DNA from: Gammaproteobacteria bacterium
GTDB taxonomy: Bacteria; Pseudomonadota; Gammaproteobacteria; Eutrophobiales; Eutrophobiaceae
Length of the DNA: 64,000 nt
Reading direction: 5' to 3'
Assembly: GCA_012103475.1 (NCBI GenBank)
Contig: WLWS01000005.1
Span: forward strand, 191,001-255,000
The first letter of the stretch is position 1, and each line of letters opens with the position of its first letter. Below the pieces are notes generated by a model. The model was not told the DNA's origin. It searched no databases and saw only the letters and a program-made list of their open reading frames with translations. This document shows positions 35,623 through 44,172 of the stretch, in pieces. Position numbers and translations under genes: made by a program.

Positions 35623-36183
35623 ATGTCGAAAAAACGTCAGGAACTCATAGATACAGCCATACGGCTGTTTGGCCAGCATGGTTTCCATGCGACCGGCATA
35701 GACTGGATAGCGGAGGAAGCCAATGTCTCGAAAAAGACGATGTATCAGCACTTTCGTTCCAAAGACGAACTGATAGTGGCAGCTCTGAAGCATCATGATG
35801 GTCTGTTTCGTAACTTCTTCATGAGAGCCGTGGAGGACTCAGCTGAGACACCTTATGAACGCCTGATTGCTATTTTTGATGTTGCTCATGCCTGGTTCTC
35901 ACAGCACGATTTTTATGGCTGCATGTTTATCAATGCAATTGGTGAATACTCAAACAAGAACACAGCAATCCAGCAAACCTGTATTGAGTTTAAACGACTG
36001 ATGAGCAGTTACATTGAAGAGCTTGCCAATTTGCTTGCTGTTGAGAACCCCGTCGAGCTCGCATCTGAACTGGCAATATTGCTCGAAGGTTCAATTGTCA
36101 CGGCCCAGGTTTCCCGTAATCCGAATGCGGCAAGTACGGCAAAGAAAGCGGCGAAAATACTAATTGATAATGAAATGAAGTAG
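35623..36183 (+). CDS. TetR/AcrR-family regulator
   Basis: A 186-residue repressor of the TetR fold. The N-terminal helix-turn-helix covers about residues 15-50 (FGQHGFHATGIDWIAEEANV then SKKTMYQHFRSKDEL). The C-terminal domain is a ligand-sensing helical bundle with no recognisable ligand motif. AAGG sits 9 bases before ATG 35623. It is divergent from the YHS/DoxX operon, with palindromes between that fit it as their repressor. Ligand unknown. Confidence 0.92.
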   Translation: MSKKRQELIDTAIRLFGQHGFHATGIDWIAEEANVSKKTMYQHFRSKDELIVAALKHHDGLFRNFFMRAVEDSAETPYERLIAIFDVAHAWFSQHDFYGCMFINAIGEYSNKNTAIQQTCIEFKRLMSSYIEELANLLAVENPVELASELAILLEGSIVTAQVSRNPNAASTAKKAAKILIDNEMK

Positions 36184-36189
36184 TAAAAA

Positions 36190-37506
36190 CTATTTCAGGT
36201 GCAACGCTAGAGATTCAAGCTCCTCAATTCCTTCCTTAAGGTAGTTTTTCATTTGTAGCCAGATATCCTCATGACTCGTTACCACGCTGTACCTTTCAAA
36301 AGGATCATTGAGCATATTGAATAGCAGGCGAACATCATGTTTCGGTAACCAGCGATTAATCCCCCTGTACCTCGCCAGAAAAACTGCCTTCCAATTTTGA
36401 GTTCTGACTCCGGCAATTTTTTCATCGGCAAAGATATACAGTTTTTCATGAGGTGATTGCTGACTGCCTTTCAACACCGGCATGATATTCTTTCCATCCA
36501 GTTCAACAGACTCTGATAGTACAGCACCGCTGATTTTCTGAATAGTCGGCAGCAAATCAATATTCATTGAAATTGCATCAGAGACGGAACCAGCAGGTAT
36601 CTTCCCCGGCCAGCGGGCCAGAAAAGGTACTCTGTAACCACCTTCCCATGGCGTACCCTTGGTCCCGCGTAGTCCTCCGCTTACCCCGCCCTGATAAGGT
36701 CCGTTATCACTGGTGAAGATCACCAGTGTATTTTTATCCAGACCCAGACGTTGCAGAGCCGACAGTATTTCACCTGTGCTCCAATCGAGTTCCTCAACCA
36801 CATCGCCATAAAGTGATGCTTTTGACTTGCCTTTAAATTCATCCGAAACATGCAGTGGTACATGAGGGGAAGTATGCGCCAGATAGATAAAAAAGGGCTT
36901 GTCCCGATTCTTCTCGATAAATTGAATAGTTTCTCTGGTGTAGTTTCCGGTGAGTCTGGTTTGATCAACCGGCTCTTCAATTTTATCTTCGTTTCGATAC
37001 AGGGCTAAAGGTGACTGGTTATTGCTGTATGGCAATCCGTAATAGTAATCAAAGCCATGCTTTGTTGGCCAGAACTCCGGGGTATGACCAAGATGCCATT
37101 TGCCAATAATGGCTGTACTGTAATCCGATTCTTTTAACATCTCAGCGATGGTCCATTCCGACTGTGGCAAGCCATGTGTGTCTGAGACAAATATCACCTG
37201 ATGGGCCATCCCGGATCGAAGTGGGTAGCGGCCTGTAAGCAAACCGGCACGACTTGGCGTGCAGTTTGACGAACTTGAATAGGCGTTGGTCAATCGAATC
37301 CCTTCATTCGCCATTCGATCCAGATTCGGTGTCTTTATTATGCTGCCACCGTAAGAACCCAAATCACCGTATCCCAGATCATCCGTGAGGATAATAATCA
37401 CATTGGGTAAATTTTCTTTTGTCGCGCTCAGTGACACTTGTGTATAAAAGCACGATAGAAGCACGGTGCTCATACACATTATGAATTTTATACTCACCTT
37501 ATGCAT
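36190..37506 (-). CDS. Secreted S1-family sulfatase (second)
   Basis: A 438-residue sulfatase with a signal peptide (about 8-27). The formylglycine site is C82 in NCTPSRAGLLTGRYP, the C-x-P-S-R motif that the formylglycine-generating enzyme needs. Metal-binding ILTDDLGYGD (about 39-48) and IGKWHLGH (Lys/His) are present, as is FTSDNGPYQGG. It cleaves a sulfate ester on an unknown glycan or aryl substrate in the periplasm. It is the third gene of a tight three-gene operon with another sulfatase and a nucleoside-permease-like protein; the gap to the upstream sulfatase is 2 bases. Confidence 0.93.
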   Translation of the reverse strand: MHKVSIKFIMCMSTVLLSCFYTQVSLSATKENLPNVIIILTDDLGYGDLGSYGGSIIKTPNLDRMANEGIRLTNAYSSSSNCTPSRAGLLTGRYPLRSGMAHQVIFVSDTHGLPQSEWTIAEMLKESDYSTAIIGKWHLGHTPEFWPTKHGFDYYYGLPYSNNQSPLALYRNEDKIEEPVDQTRLTGNYTRETIQFIEKNRDKPFFIYLAHTSPHVPLHVSDEFKGKSKASLYGDVVEELDWSTGEILSALQRLGLDKNTLVIFTSDNGPYQGGVSGGLRGTKGTPWEGGYRVPFLARWPGKIPAGSVSDAISMNIDLLPTIQKISGAVLSESVELDGKNIMPVLKGSQQSPHEKLYIFADEKIAGVRTQNWKAVFLARYRGINRWLPKHDVRLLFNMLNDPFERYSVVTSHEDIWLQMKNYLKEGIEELESLALHLK

Positions 37507-37508
37507 TC

Positions 37509-38861
37509 TTAGTCAGAGACTTTGTCCTTTACGTTTACGTATTGTGTGCTGTTTGGTTGCGTCGACAGAGACTCCAGAATCTCCCTGCCTTTGCTCAGAT
37601 ATTTTTCCAGTTTGCGTTTTTCAAGCGGGTGGTCACGGGATAAATCGTATTGTTGATCCGGCGCGAGTTCCATATCGTACATCTGATTGAACAAGTGCTT
37701 GTCTGCAGCAAAAAGGACCGGCTCCGCATCGCGCCATGGCGGATAATCGCTCAATGTTAAGCGCCATTTTTCTGTTCGAAGCGCGGCGATCCTTTCATTG
37801 TTAAAAAAATACAATACCTCGTGCGGCGACTGTTGAGAGCCTGTTAAAACAGAATAAATATCTTTACCGTCGAGAACGGGCTGCGAATCGGTTTTGCCTC
37901 CGGCAATCTTGATAAGAGTCGGAGTGATATCAATATTCATCGACATGGCGGATGACTCTGTATTTTCTTTTATCTGTCCCGGCCAGCTTGCGATGAAAGG
38001 AACCCGATAGCCGCCCTCCCAGGCAGTACCCTTACCACCACGTAAACCACCGGGGCTTCCCTCTGGAAACGGCCCGTTATCGCTGGTAAATATAATTAGG
38101 GTATTTTCATACAAGGCCTTCTTTTTCAAAACGGAGACAATCTGCCCGACACCCCAGTCCAATTCTTCGACCACATCCCCATAAGCGCCCGCCTTTGATT
38201 TACCGGCAAACTGCGCAGATGGAATTAAGGGTTTATGAGGTGAGGTGCTGGCTAAATAGAGGAAAAAAGGTCCATCCTCGTTTTGCTCAATAAAGTCAGA
38301 AGCAGCCTTCACAAAATTGACTGCGAGATTTTGTGGATCGATGGGGTTCTCAATTGCGTCTCTGTTTTTTAACAGAGCCTGCTCCGGCTCATCGTTTGAA
38401 TACAGGACTCCGAAGAATTCATCAAAACCATGTTCAAGCGGATGATACTCCGGCTTATCACCCAGATGCCACTTGCCGACTATCGCTGTTCTGTAACCGA
38501 GAGAATTCAATTGCTCGGCCAGAGTCGCCTCGGACTGGCGCATGCCCCGGCTATCGCCGATGGCTAGTGTTCTGTTCGCCAGACCTGTTCGTATCGGGTA
38601 ACGTCCGGTAAGAAGTCCAGCACGAGACGGGGTGCAGACATTGCCACTGCTATAGTGTTGAGTTAAACGGACTCCGTTGCGCGCAAGCTTATCCAGATTT
38701 GGCGTTTTGATCAGCTCCGCACCATAGACTCCGACATCCCCATAACCAAGATCGTCTGCCAGAACTATAATGATATTGGGTGCTTTGCTACTAGCCAGCG
38801 TTGTATTCAGAAAAGCATCCTGAACGAATACGATAAGTAAAAAAATAATGTAGCGTGTCAT
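37509..38861 (-). CDS. Secreted S1-family sulfatase (first)
   Basis: A 450-residue sulfatase with a signal peptide (about 1-24). The formylglycine cysteine is C76 in VCTPSRAGLLTGRYP. LADDLGYGDVGVYG, VGKWHLGDKPEY and FTSDNGPFPEGSP are the metal and sulfate-binding segments. It is close in sequence pattern to the downstream sulfatase (shared GDVVEELDW and GGYRVPF) and the two probably arose by duplication. It starts 2 bases after the nucleoside-permease gene stop. No anaerobic or FGE maturase gene is in the window. Confidence 0.93.
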   Translation of the reverse strand: MTRYIIFLLIVFVQDAFLNTTLASSKAPNIIIVLADDLGYGDVGVYGAELIKTPNLDKLARNGVRLTQHYSSGNVCTPSRAGLLTGRYPIRTGLANRTLAIGDSRGMRQSEATLAEQLNSLGYRTAIVGKWHLGDKPEYHPLEHGFDEFFGVLYSNDEPEQALLKNRDAIENPIDPQNLAVNFVKAASDFIEQNEDGPFFLYLASTSPHKPLIPSAQFAGKSKAGAYGDVVEELDWGVGQIVSVLKKKALYENTLIIFTSDNGPFPEGSPGGLRGGKGTAWEGGYRVPFIASWPGQIKENTESSAMSMNIDITPTLIKIAGGKTDSQPVLDGKDIYSVLTGSQQSPHEVLYFFNNERIAALRTEKWRLTLSDYPPWRDAEPVLFAADKHLFNQMYDMELAPDQQYDLSRDHPLEKRKLEKYLSKGREILESLSTQPNSTQYVNVKDKVSD

Positions 38862-38863
38862 TG

Positions 38864-39946
38864 TTATTTGTATTCAGGCCAGTTATTAATCAGCTCATTA
38901 ACAACAGGACTACCAACTTCATAAGCCGCATCCAGGGCAGGTATATAGGCTGAATAGCCCTTTCCTTTGACTGTCTGCCTGAGGCTTTCCGGAGCGCTGA
39001 TTCCCGGATACTGCATTGTGAAATTACTGGCCGTTCGTAGTACCAGTACCCTGTTTAAATCTACTTTTCCTGCTTTGGCAAGAAAGCTAAGACTTTGCAA
39101 GGTACCGCTGTCTTCCATACCCGATGTCACAAAATTAGCCTCGCCACCTGACCAGTATCGTACCCACTTATTGGCCCATTCATTTAATAATGCCCCGTGC
39201 CAATAAGTGGACGCCGATAGATGATCACCTTTTACAACCATAGGAGGTCTTTGTGCCTGAGTAAAATTGGTGTACAGGCTTCGCTGTTCTTTCATCCTGC
39301 TGTTATCCTGCAGCCTGATACCTTTGGTAAGTTGGTAGGCCCAGTCAACTAATTCAGAATTCAGTTGATAAGCCGCACCCTCACTGCCAGTTAGTGGAAG
39401 AGCATAAGGCTCAGCCTGTCGAAGCGGAATATATCCCGTCGTCCAGTCATCCGAGACTTCCCTGGCATCGATCTGATGAGAAAGATCGCCATCGATCACC
39501 CACTCTGCCCATACCGCAGAACCCAGCGAGGCATCCTCCGGATCAACACCAGCAATACCTGCTATGAGCCAATATGCTTTACTTAAATCGAAACGCGGAT
39601 CCAGACCAAGCGCCATGGTGCTGGCAGTAGCCTTGGCTATGCCCATACCGGTTACCGCTCCCAAAATACCCCGATCATTGTAACGAAGATCACGATGTCC
39701 CTGAGGAAAAGGGAATGACTCAGGCAAGGGCAGTTTTTCAACCCAGTTTTGAAACTCACCCGGCTTATCAGCTACATCCTCACCCTTTTCAAACATGGCC
39801 AGGACAACCACTTTGATTGGTATCGGATCTGCTGCTGTCTGCTCTGCAAAAACCGTATGACAGGCTATACAGAGAATAACACTTACACTCGACATAAAAC
39901 TACCAATCATTAATGTACGCTGCTTTAGCTGATATCTTGTTATCAT
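38864..39946 (-). CDS. Purine nucleoside permease-like (NUP) protein
   Basis: An exported protein of the NUP/purine nucleoside permease family, whose fold resembles nucleoside phosphorylases. Signatures include VVVLAMFEKGEDVADKPGEF, GILGAVTGMG, AYWLIAGIAGVDPEDASLGS, NFVTSGMEDSGT and RTASNFTMQYPG. ATG 39946 is taken; TTG 39982 and ATG 39910 are alternatives, and only the short ones leave a clean signal peptide. About 360 residues. It heads the two-sulfatase operon (2-base gap). It may bind or cleave a nucleoside-like ligand; the link to sulfatases is unexplained. Confidence 0.82.
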   Translation of the reverse strand: MITRYQLKQRTLMIGSFMSSVSVILCIACHTVFAEQTAADPIPIKVVVLAMFEKGEDVADKPGEFQNWVEKLPLPESFPFPQGHRDLRYNDRGILGAVTGMGIAKATASTMALGLDPRFDLSKAYWLIAGIAGVDPEDASLGSAVWAEWVIDGDLSHQIDAREVSDDWTTGYIPLRQAEPYALPLTGSEGAAYQLNSELVDWAYQLTKGIRLQDNSRMKEQRSLYTNFTQAQRPPMVVKGDHLSASTYWHGALLNEWANKWVRYWSGGEANFVTSGMEDSGTLQSLSFLAKAGKVDLNRVLVLRTASNFTMQYPGISAPESLRQTVKGKGYSAYIPALDAAYEVGSPVVNELINNWPEYK

Positions 39947-40043
39947 CGTTTTCAATATTCGGTTGCCTGCATCAGTTATCAAGGTTCATAATATCTTTAT
40001 ATCATAGTGTTTCAGTCATTATTATAAATTCATTATTGCCGAC

Positions 40044-41264
40044 ATGACCGAAGCTACGCAGCTAAAGAGATCCATTTCCTTGCCAATGATTATATTTTTT
40101 GGTCTTGGAAACATATTGGGTGCAGGAATATACGTACTCATTGGTAAGGTAGCCGGTCACGCCGGCATGTTTGTACCTGTCTCTTTTATCATCGCCTCCT
40201 CACTCGCTGTACTAACCGCATTCAGCTATGCGGAACTGTCTTCCAGATACCCGCTGAGTGCTGGTGCTGCTATCTATATCTACAAGGGATTTAAACTCCC
40301 TTCTTTTGCTCTGATCACAGGCTTGATAATAATAATGACCGGCATTGTATCGGCTGCCACTATCTCCCGGGGCTTTGTCGGCTATGTGCAGGTATTTGTC
40401 GATTTTCCGGGTGCATTACTAATTACTTTACTACTGATATCACTCGGGCTTCTCGCTGCCTGGGGTATAAAAGAATCAATCAGGACCGTCGCGGTTATTA
40501 CCATTCTGGAAATAATGGGTCTGTTAATAATTGTATTTGTTGCAGGAGACAGCCTCTTCGAGCTGCCACAACGTTATTCTGAGTTAATCCCTCCCCTGTC
40601 TCCGGGTGCATTTGAAGGAATCTATGCCGCGAGTTTTATTGCTTTTTATGCCTATATCGGTTTTGAAGACATGGTAAATGTCGCAGAAGAAACAGAACAC
40701 GCGGAACGTAACATGCCCTATGCCATCGTCATCTGTCTTGGGCTTGCAACGTTTATTTACATTCTCATTGCGCTGATCAGCGTGTTATCAATGTCACCTG
40801 AAATTCTGGCAGAATCAGAAGCACCACTGGCTCTTATTTACGAACATAGCAGTGGCAGAAAACCTGTTCTCATCAGCCTGATTAGTATCATTGCGGTGGT
40901 CAATGGCGCTTTAATCCAGATTATCATGGCATCGCGGGTATGTTATGGACTAAGTAAACAAGGCTGGATTCCTGAAATTCTGGGCCGGATTAATGCCCGC
41001 ACCAAGACCCCTGTGATTGCGACTGTCGTGGTCACTATTATTACCTTGATTCTGGCACTTTGGCTGCCTATCGAAACTCTGGCGAAAACAACCAGTTTCT
41101 TTCTCCTTGTAATTTTTACCTTTGTTAATCTTGCTTTGGTAAAAATCAAGTTAAACAAAAATGAAGCGCCTGCCGTATTTACTACCCCGCTGTGGATCCC
41201 TGTTTGCGGCGCTCTGGCTTGCGCTTTTTTCTGCTTTTATCAAATCTCCGGTTTGTTGTCTTAA
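40044..41264 (+). CDS. APC-family amino-acid permease
   Basis: A 406-residue inner-membrane transporter of the APC superfamily. The first unwound helix is GLGNILGAGIYVLIG, and the FSYAELSSRYPLSAGAAIYIYKG and YIGFEDMVNVAEETEHAERNMPYAI segments are typical. About 11-12 helices, slightly short for the family. It is divergent from the nucleoside-permease/sulfatase operon. Substrate not decidable; cationic or branched amino-acid type is possible. Confidence 0.88.
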   Translation: MTEATQLKRSISLPMIIFFGLGNILGAGIYVLIGKVAGHAGMFVPVSFIIASSLAVLTAFSYAELSSRYPLSAGAAIYIYKGFKLPSFALITGLIIIMTGIVSAATISRGFVGYVQVFVDFPGALLITLLLISLGLLAAWGIKESIRTVAVITILEIMGLLIIVFVAGDSLFELPQRYSELIPPLSPGAFEGIYAASFIAFYAYIGFEDMVNVAEETEHAERNMPYAIVICLGLATFIYILIALISVLSMSPEILAESEAPLALIYEHSSGRKPVLISLISIIAVVNGALIQIIMASRVCYGLSKQGWIPEILGRINARTKTPVIATVVVTIITLILALWLPIETLAKTTSFFLLVIFTFVNLALVKIKLNKNEAPAVFTTPLWIPVCGALACAFFCFYQISGLLS

Positions 41265-41431
41265 GGGGATCGGTACAGCAATCAGTCTTTTTTTATAAGT
41301 AAGCGTAAAGAATTGTAACCAGCGCAACAGGTGCAACATGACGTATCAATAAACGCCATACCTAACGGGCTCACTTTTAAGCTATTAATAAATTACTGAA
41401 ATTATTTCCATCAATACTGGAAAAATGTCCC

Positions 41432-41563
41432 ATGGCCGATTCAAACACCCAGGTCAACACCGCTAATAATCACCGAATCGGTAAAAGTGCTCCCTATGTC
41501 GAAACCGATTCTGTAATTGACCATAAAATGATTCTACCGGCCGGATTGATGGCTGTGAAATGA
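41432..41563 (+). CDS. Candidate small ORF, 43 residues
   Basis: An ATG-initiated frame of 43 codons with a stop at 41561. The translated product, MADSNTQVNTANNHRIGKSA then PYVETDSVIDHKMILPAGLM, ends AVK and looks protein-like. TGGAAA lies 14 bases upstream of the start, a weak ribosome site at a long distance. It overlaps the 3' end of the convergent haloacid dehalogenase gene by 30 bases. No family recognised; it could be a remnant. Confidence 0.3.
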   Translation: MADSNTQVNTANNHRIGKSAPYVETDSVIDHKMILPAGLMAVK

Positions 41564-42229
41564 TTGAATCTGCGCAAGCTCATCCAGAGATTTGATAATT
41601 TCCGATGCTTGCTCGTTCCAGGGATCGAAAATTGATTTTTCCTGTCGTTGTAACCAGATGCTCTCCCAGCCAGCAGAAATAGCACCCAGAATATCAAAGG
41701 GATTCCCGGACACCAGCCAGGTACTCTTCGATTCCGATCGGGTTTTTTTCAAAAAGTGATTATAAACTTCAGGATCAGGTTTAAAGCTTTGCACCTCATC
41801 AACACTGACGATGCCTTCGAAATACGTTGTCAGGTTCGCATTTTCCAGAAGAGATTGAATATCTCTTTCCACACCATTTGAAAATGCAAAAAGCTGGACA
41901 TCGAGATCCTGTAAAAGCCGTAAAGCCGGTTCTACATCATCATAAGCTGGCAGAACCTGATACATTTTCATCAAATCCCGCCTGCTGACCTCATCAAGAT
42001 TACTATTGTATTGAAGGCAACAATAATCCAGCGCCTGTCGGGTACAGACTGGAAATTCTTCGTAAGACCGCATCAGGCCCCGCCGAAAGGTATACTCCAG
42101 TTGTTTACTTCGCCATGTCTCCGAAAACGCATGCGCCTTGTCCTTACCAATAAGTGGCTTCAGTGCGTTGCTGATACCAAGAGGATCTATAAGTGTCCCG
42201 TACACATCAAAGGCAATACTTGCTGTCAT
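41534..42229 (-). CDS. Haloacid dehalogenase type II (HAD)
   Basis: A 231-residue HAD hydrolase. The nucleophile D8 (AFDVYGTLID), S117 and N118 (FAFSNG), K150 (SFKPDPEVY) and the SGNPFDILGA motif (S174, N176, D179) match L-2-haloacid dehalogenases, which convert L-2-haloacids to D-2-hydroxy acids. The gene is flanked by a small plus-strand frame and the disrupted dehydratase. The substrate could also be a phosphate or another small acid, as many family members are misannotated. Confidence 0.88.
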   Translation of the reverse strand: MTASIAFDVYGTLIDPLGISNALKPLIGKDKAHAFSETWRSKQLEYTFRRGLMRSYEEFPVCTRQALDYCCLQYNSNLDEVSRRDLMKMYQVLPAYDDVEPALRLLQDLDVQLFAFSNGVERDIQSLLENANLTTYFEGIVSVDEVQSFKPDPEVYNHFLKKTRSESKSTWLVSGNPFDILGAISAGWESIWLQRQEKSIFDPWNEQASEIIKSLDELAQIQSFHSHQSGR

Positions 42230-42340
42230 CGAAAATATGTCCTGTTAATTTACTGTTCGCCCTAATATATCAGAGTCTGCGGCTTGAACCTCTCTTCCAA
42301 AAAGCCTACCTTGCCACATGCTGATAAACAGGAAGAGTCC

Positions 42341-43306
42341 ATGAAACATTCGCAGATTATGATGCCCTCTCTGGAAGATATTCGTCATGCTGCCGATTTA
42401 GTTTCACCTTATGCTATTCGTAGCCCGCTATTACGACTAAACCTTGAAAGTGATGACAAAGAAATATATCTGAAGCTTGAAAATCTGTAGCCCACCGGTG
42501 TCTTTAAAGTTCGTTCTATGGGTAATGTCATACTAAAAGAGGATAGAAGTAAACTGGCTAATGGTGTCTACACCGCAAGCTCGGGTAACGCCGGTATCGG
42601 TCTGGCCTGGATGGCGAAAAAACTCGGACTTGTCGCGAGGGTTTACACACCGGAGTCAGGACCACAGGGTAAACTCGATACGATGAGCTCACTGGGTGCC
42701 AGTGTTGAAGTACTCAGCGATAATGACTGGTGGCAGGTGATTGTTAACTCATCTCAACCATCAGACAAAGGTTTTTATGTTGATGCGGTGCGTAGCCCTG
42801 CTGCCCTTGCCGGCAATGCCACTATGGGTCTGGAAATCCTTGAACAACTTCCCGACGTAAATACGATCATCGTACCTTTTGGTGGCGGCGGTGTTGCCTG
42901 CGGTATCGCCTCGGCACTGCAAGCGCTTAAGCCCGAATCGAAAATGGTCGTAGCCGAAAGTGATACTGCGGCGCCGGTCACGGCTGCTCTCGCCGCGGGC
43001 CAACCAACAAGGGTTGAGACAAAACCGTCTTTTATTTCAGGGGCAGGCGCACCTGTTGTGCTTGAGGAAATGTGGCCGCTGGTCAATGAACTGGTAGATG
43101 ACACCATTGTTGTCCCTGCCGCAGAAGTTGCCGGTGCCATTGGTCTTTTATTCGATAAAAATCATGTCGTCGCAGAAGGCGCAGGCGCTCTTCCGCTTGC
43201 GGCGGCACTTGCCGGCAATCTTAAAGGAAAAATAGTATGCGTCGTCACTGGCGGTAACATCGACCGCGCAGTGCTATCCAAAATTCTGGCAGGTGAACCG
43301 GTTTAA
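42341..43306 (+). pseudogene. Threonine/serine dehydratase, TAG-interrupted
   Basis: A fold-type II PLP dehydratase frame of 321 codons plus stop, broken by an in-frame TAG at 42488-42490 (codon 50). The reading is YLKLENL-stop-PTGVFKVRSMGN; relatives have Gln there (LENLQPTGSFK), so CAG to TAG is the simplest change. The PLP lysine is K56 in VFKVR, just after the stop. Other motifs are intact: SSGNAGIGLAW, VPFGGGGVACGIA and CVVTGGNIDRAVL. A restart at ATG 42518 (codon 60) would lack K56 and be inactive. GGAAGAG precedes ATG 42341. Nothing else is broken, so the mutation is recent, a sequencing error, or read-through. Confidence 0.85.
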
Positions 43307-43324
43307 ACCTGGTCTACTTCAAAT

Positions 43325-43567
43325 TCAATCAAGTCCCTTGTGCGCACCATCGCATAAAGGTTGATTGGCAGTTTGTTTACACGCGCAAAAATATTTCGTG
43401 CCGCCCTCGCCCGCATCAAACTTCACTGGCGTAAAGTCGGTGTCTTTATGTGAACCATCACAAAAAGGCTGATTACCGCTAAGCCCACAACTACACCAGA
43501 AATAACTTTTTCCTGCGTCGACTTCGACCGCTATCGGTGCTGCCTGGGCTACTTTTGCTTTATCCAT
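43325..43567 (-). CDS. Twin CDGSH iron-sulfur protein
   Basis: An 80-residue protein with two CDGSH-type 2Fe-2S motifs, each with three Cys and one His: C25, C27, C36, H40 (CSCG...FCDGSH) and C61, C63, C72, H76 (CACK...LCDGAH). The two copies are an internal duplication. A cytosolic redox or Fe-S role is expected. It is convergent with the broken dehydratase and divergent from the small secreted gene at 43727. Confidence 0.92.
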   Translation of the reverse strand: MDKAKVAQAAPIAVEVDAGKSYFWCSCGLSGNQPFCDGSHKDTDFTPVKFDAGEGGTKYFCACKQTANQPLCDGAHKGLD

Positions 43568-43726
43568 TGTTCTACTCCAGCTTGGGAAAAATCAATCATA
43601 GACAGTTATCGCTTTATTTTCAATAACTTATAAAGGTTACTTACCGTTTGAAACTTACCGGCCTGCAGCTGCGCGAGCACAATTCGCCTCGACACTAACA
43701 AATCACAAACTAATTGGAGAAATAAC

Positions 43727-44020
43727 ATGAAAAAAGTTTTAACAAGTTTAGTACTGATCCTCGCCGCAGCACAGGTAAACGCTGATGGTTTCTATCAACA
43801 ACTTATCGCTAATGCCCCACAGGCGGACAAAGCCACCACTACGGTAAGCAGCGAAATCAGCTATACACCTTTATATAAGCAGGTGAGCGCATCGGTAGAG
43901 CAACTGGCGGCAGCAGAGACACACGGACCGAATCCTGATTTTAGCTACACTCCCCTGTATCTAAAAGTGGTAGGTCCGAGCAAGCCCTGGTCAGTGGCTG
44001 GCAAAATTGCTAAAAACTGA
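43727..44020 (+). CDS. Small secreted protein, unknown
   Basis: A 97-residue protein with a signal peptide (about 1-19, cleavage near VNADGF). The mature part is soluble and contains the motif SYTPLY twice (about residues 45-50 and 73-78), 28 residues apart, each followed by a short variable stretch ending in Val. TTGGAGA precedes the start. A large GC-rich hairpin follows the stop. No family recognised; periplasmic or secreted. Confidence 0.65.
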   Translation: MKKVLTSLVLILAAAQVNADGFYQQLIANAPQADKATTTVSSEISYTPLYKQVSASVEQLAAAETHGPNPDFSYTPLYLKVVGPSKPWSVAGKIAKN

Positions 44021-44030
44021 CAATATCGCG

Positions 44031-44058
44031 CGGGCCCGATTTCCTCCTATCGGGCCCG
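44031..44058. terminator. Stem-loop after small secreted gene
   Basis: A perfect 10-bp stem CGGGCCCGAT/ATCGGGCCCG with loop TTCCTCCT follows 11 bases after the stop. An outer ATCGC/GCGAT pair extends it with a small internal bulge. There is no T tract, so it may be a rho-independent-like attenuator or an mRNA-stabilising hairpin rather than a standard terminator. Confidence 0.55.
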
Positions 44059-44172
44059 TAGCGATGTTCCTTGGCGGCAAACAATGATAGAGTTTGCAAC
44101 TTAGCTGATACCGTCGGTACAGGGTATTAATTAGACACCAGTAAAATTGAGATTAGTAACTTGCACGCCGAA

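Noticed and set aside
42488..42490. Recoding as pyrrolysine
   Set aside because: No pylT, pylS or related gene is seen and Gln is the ancestral residue; simple mutation is far more likely.
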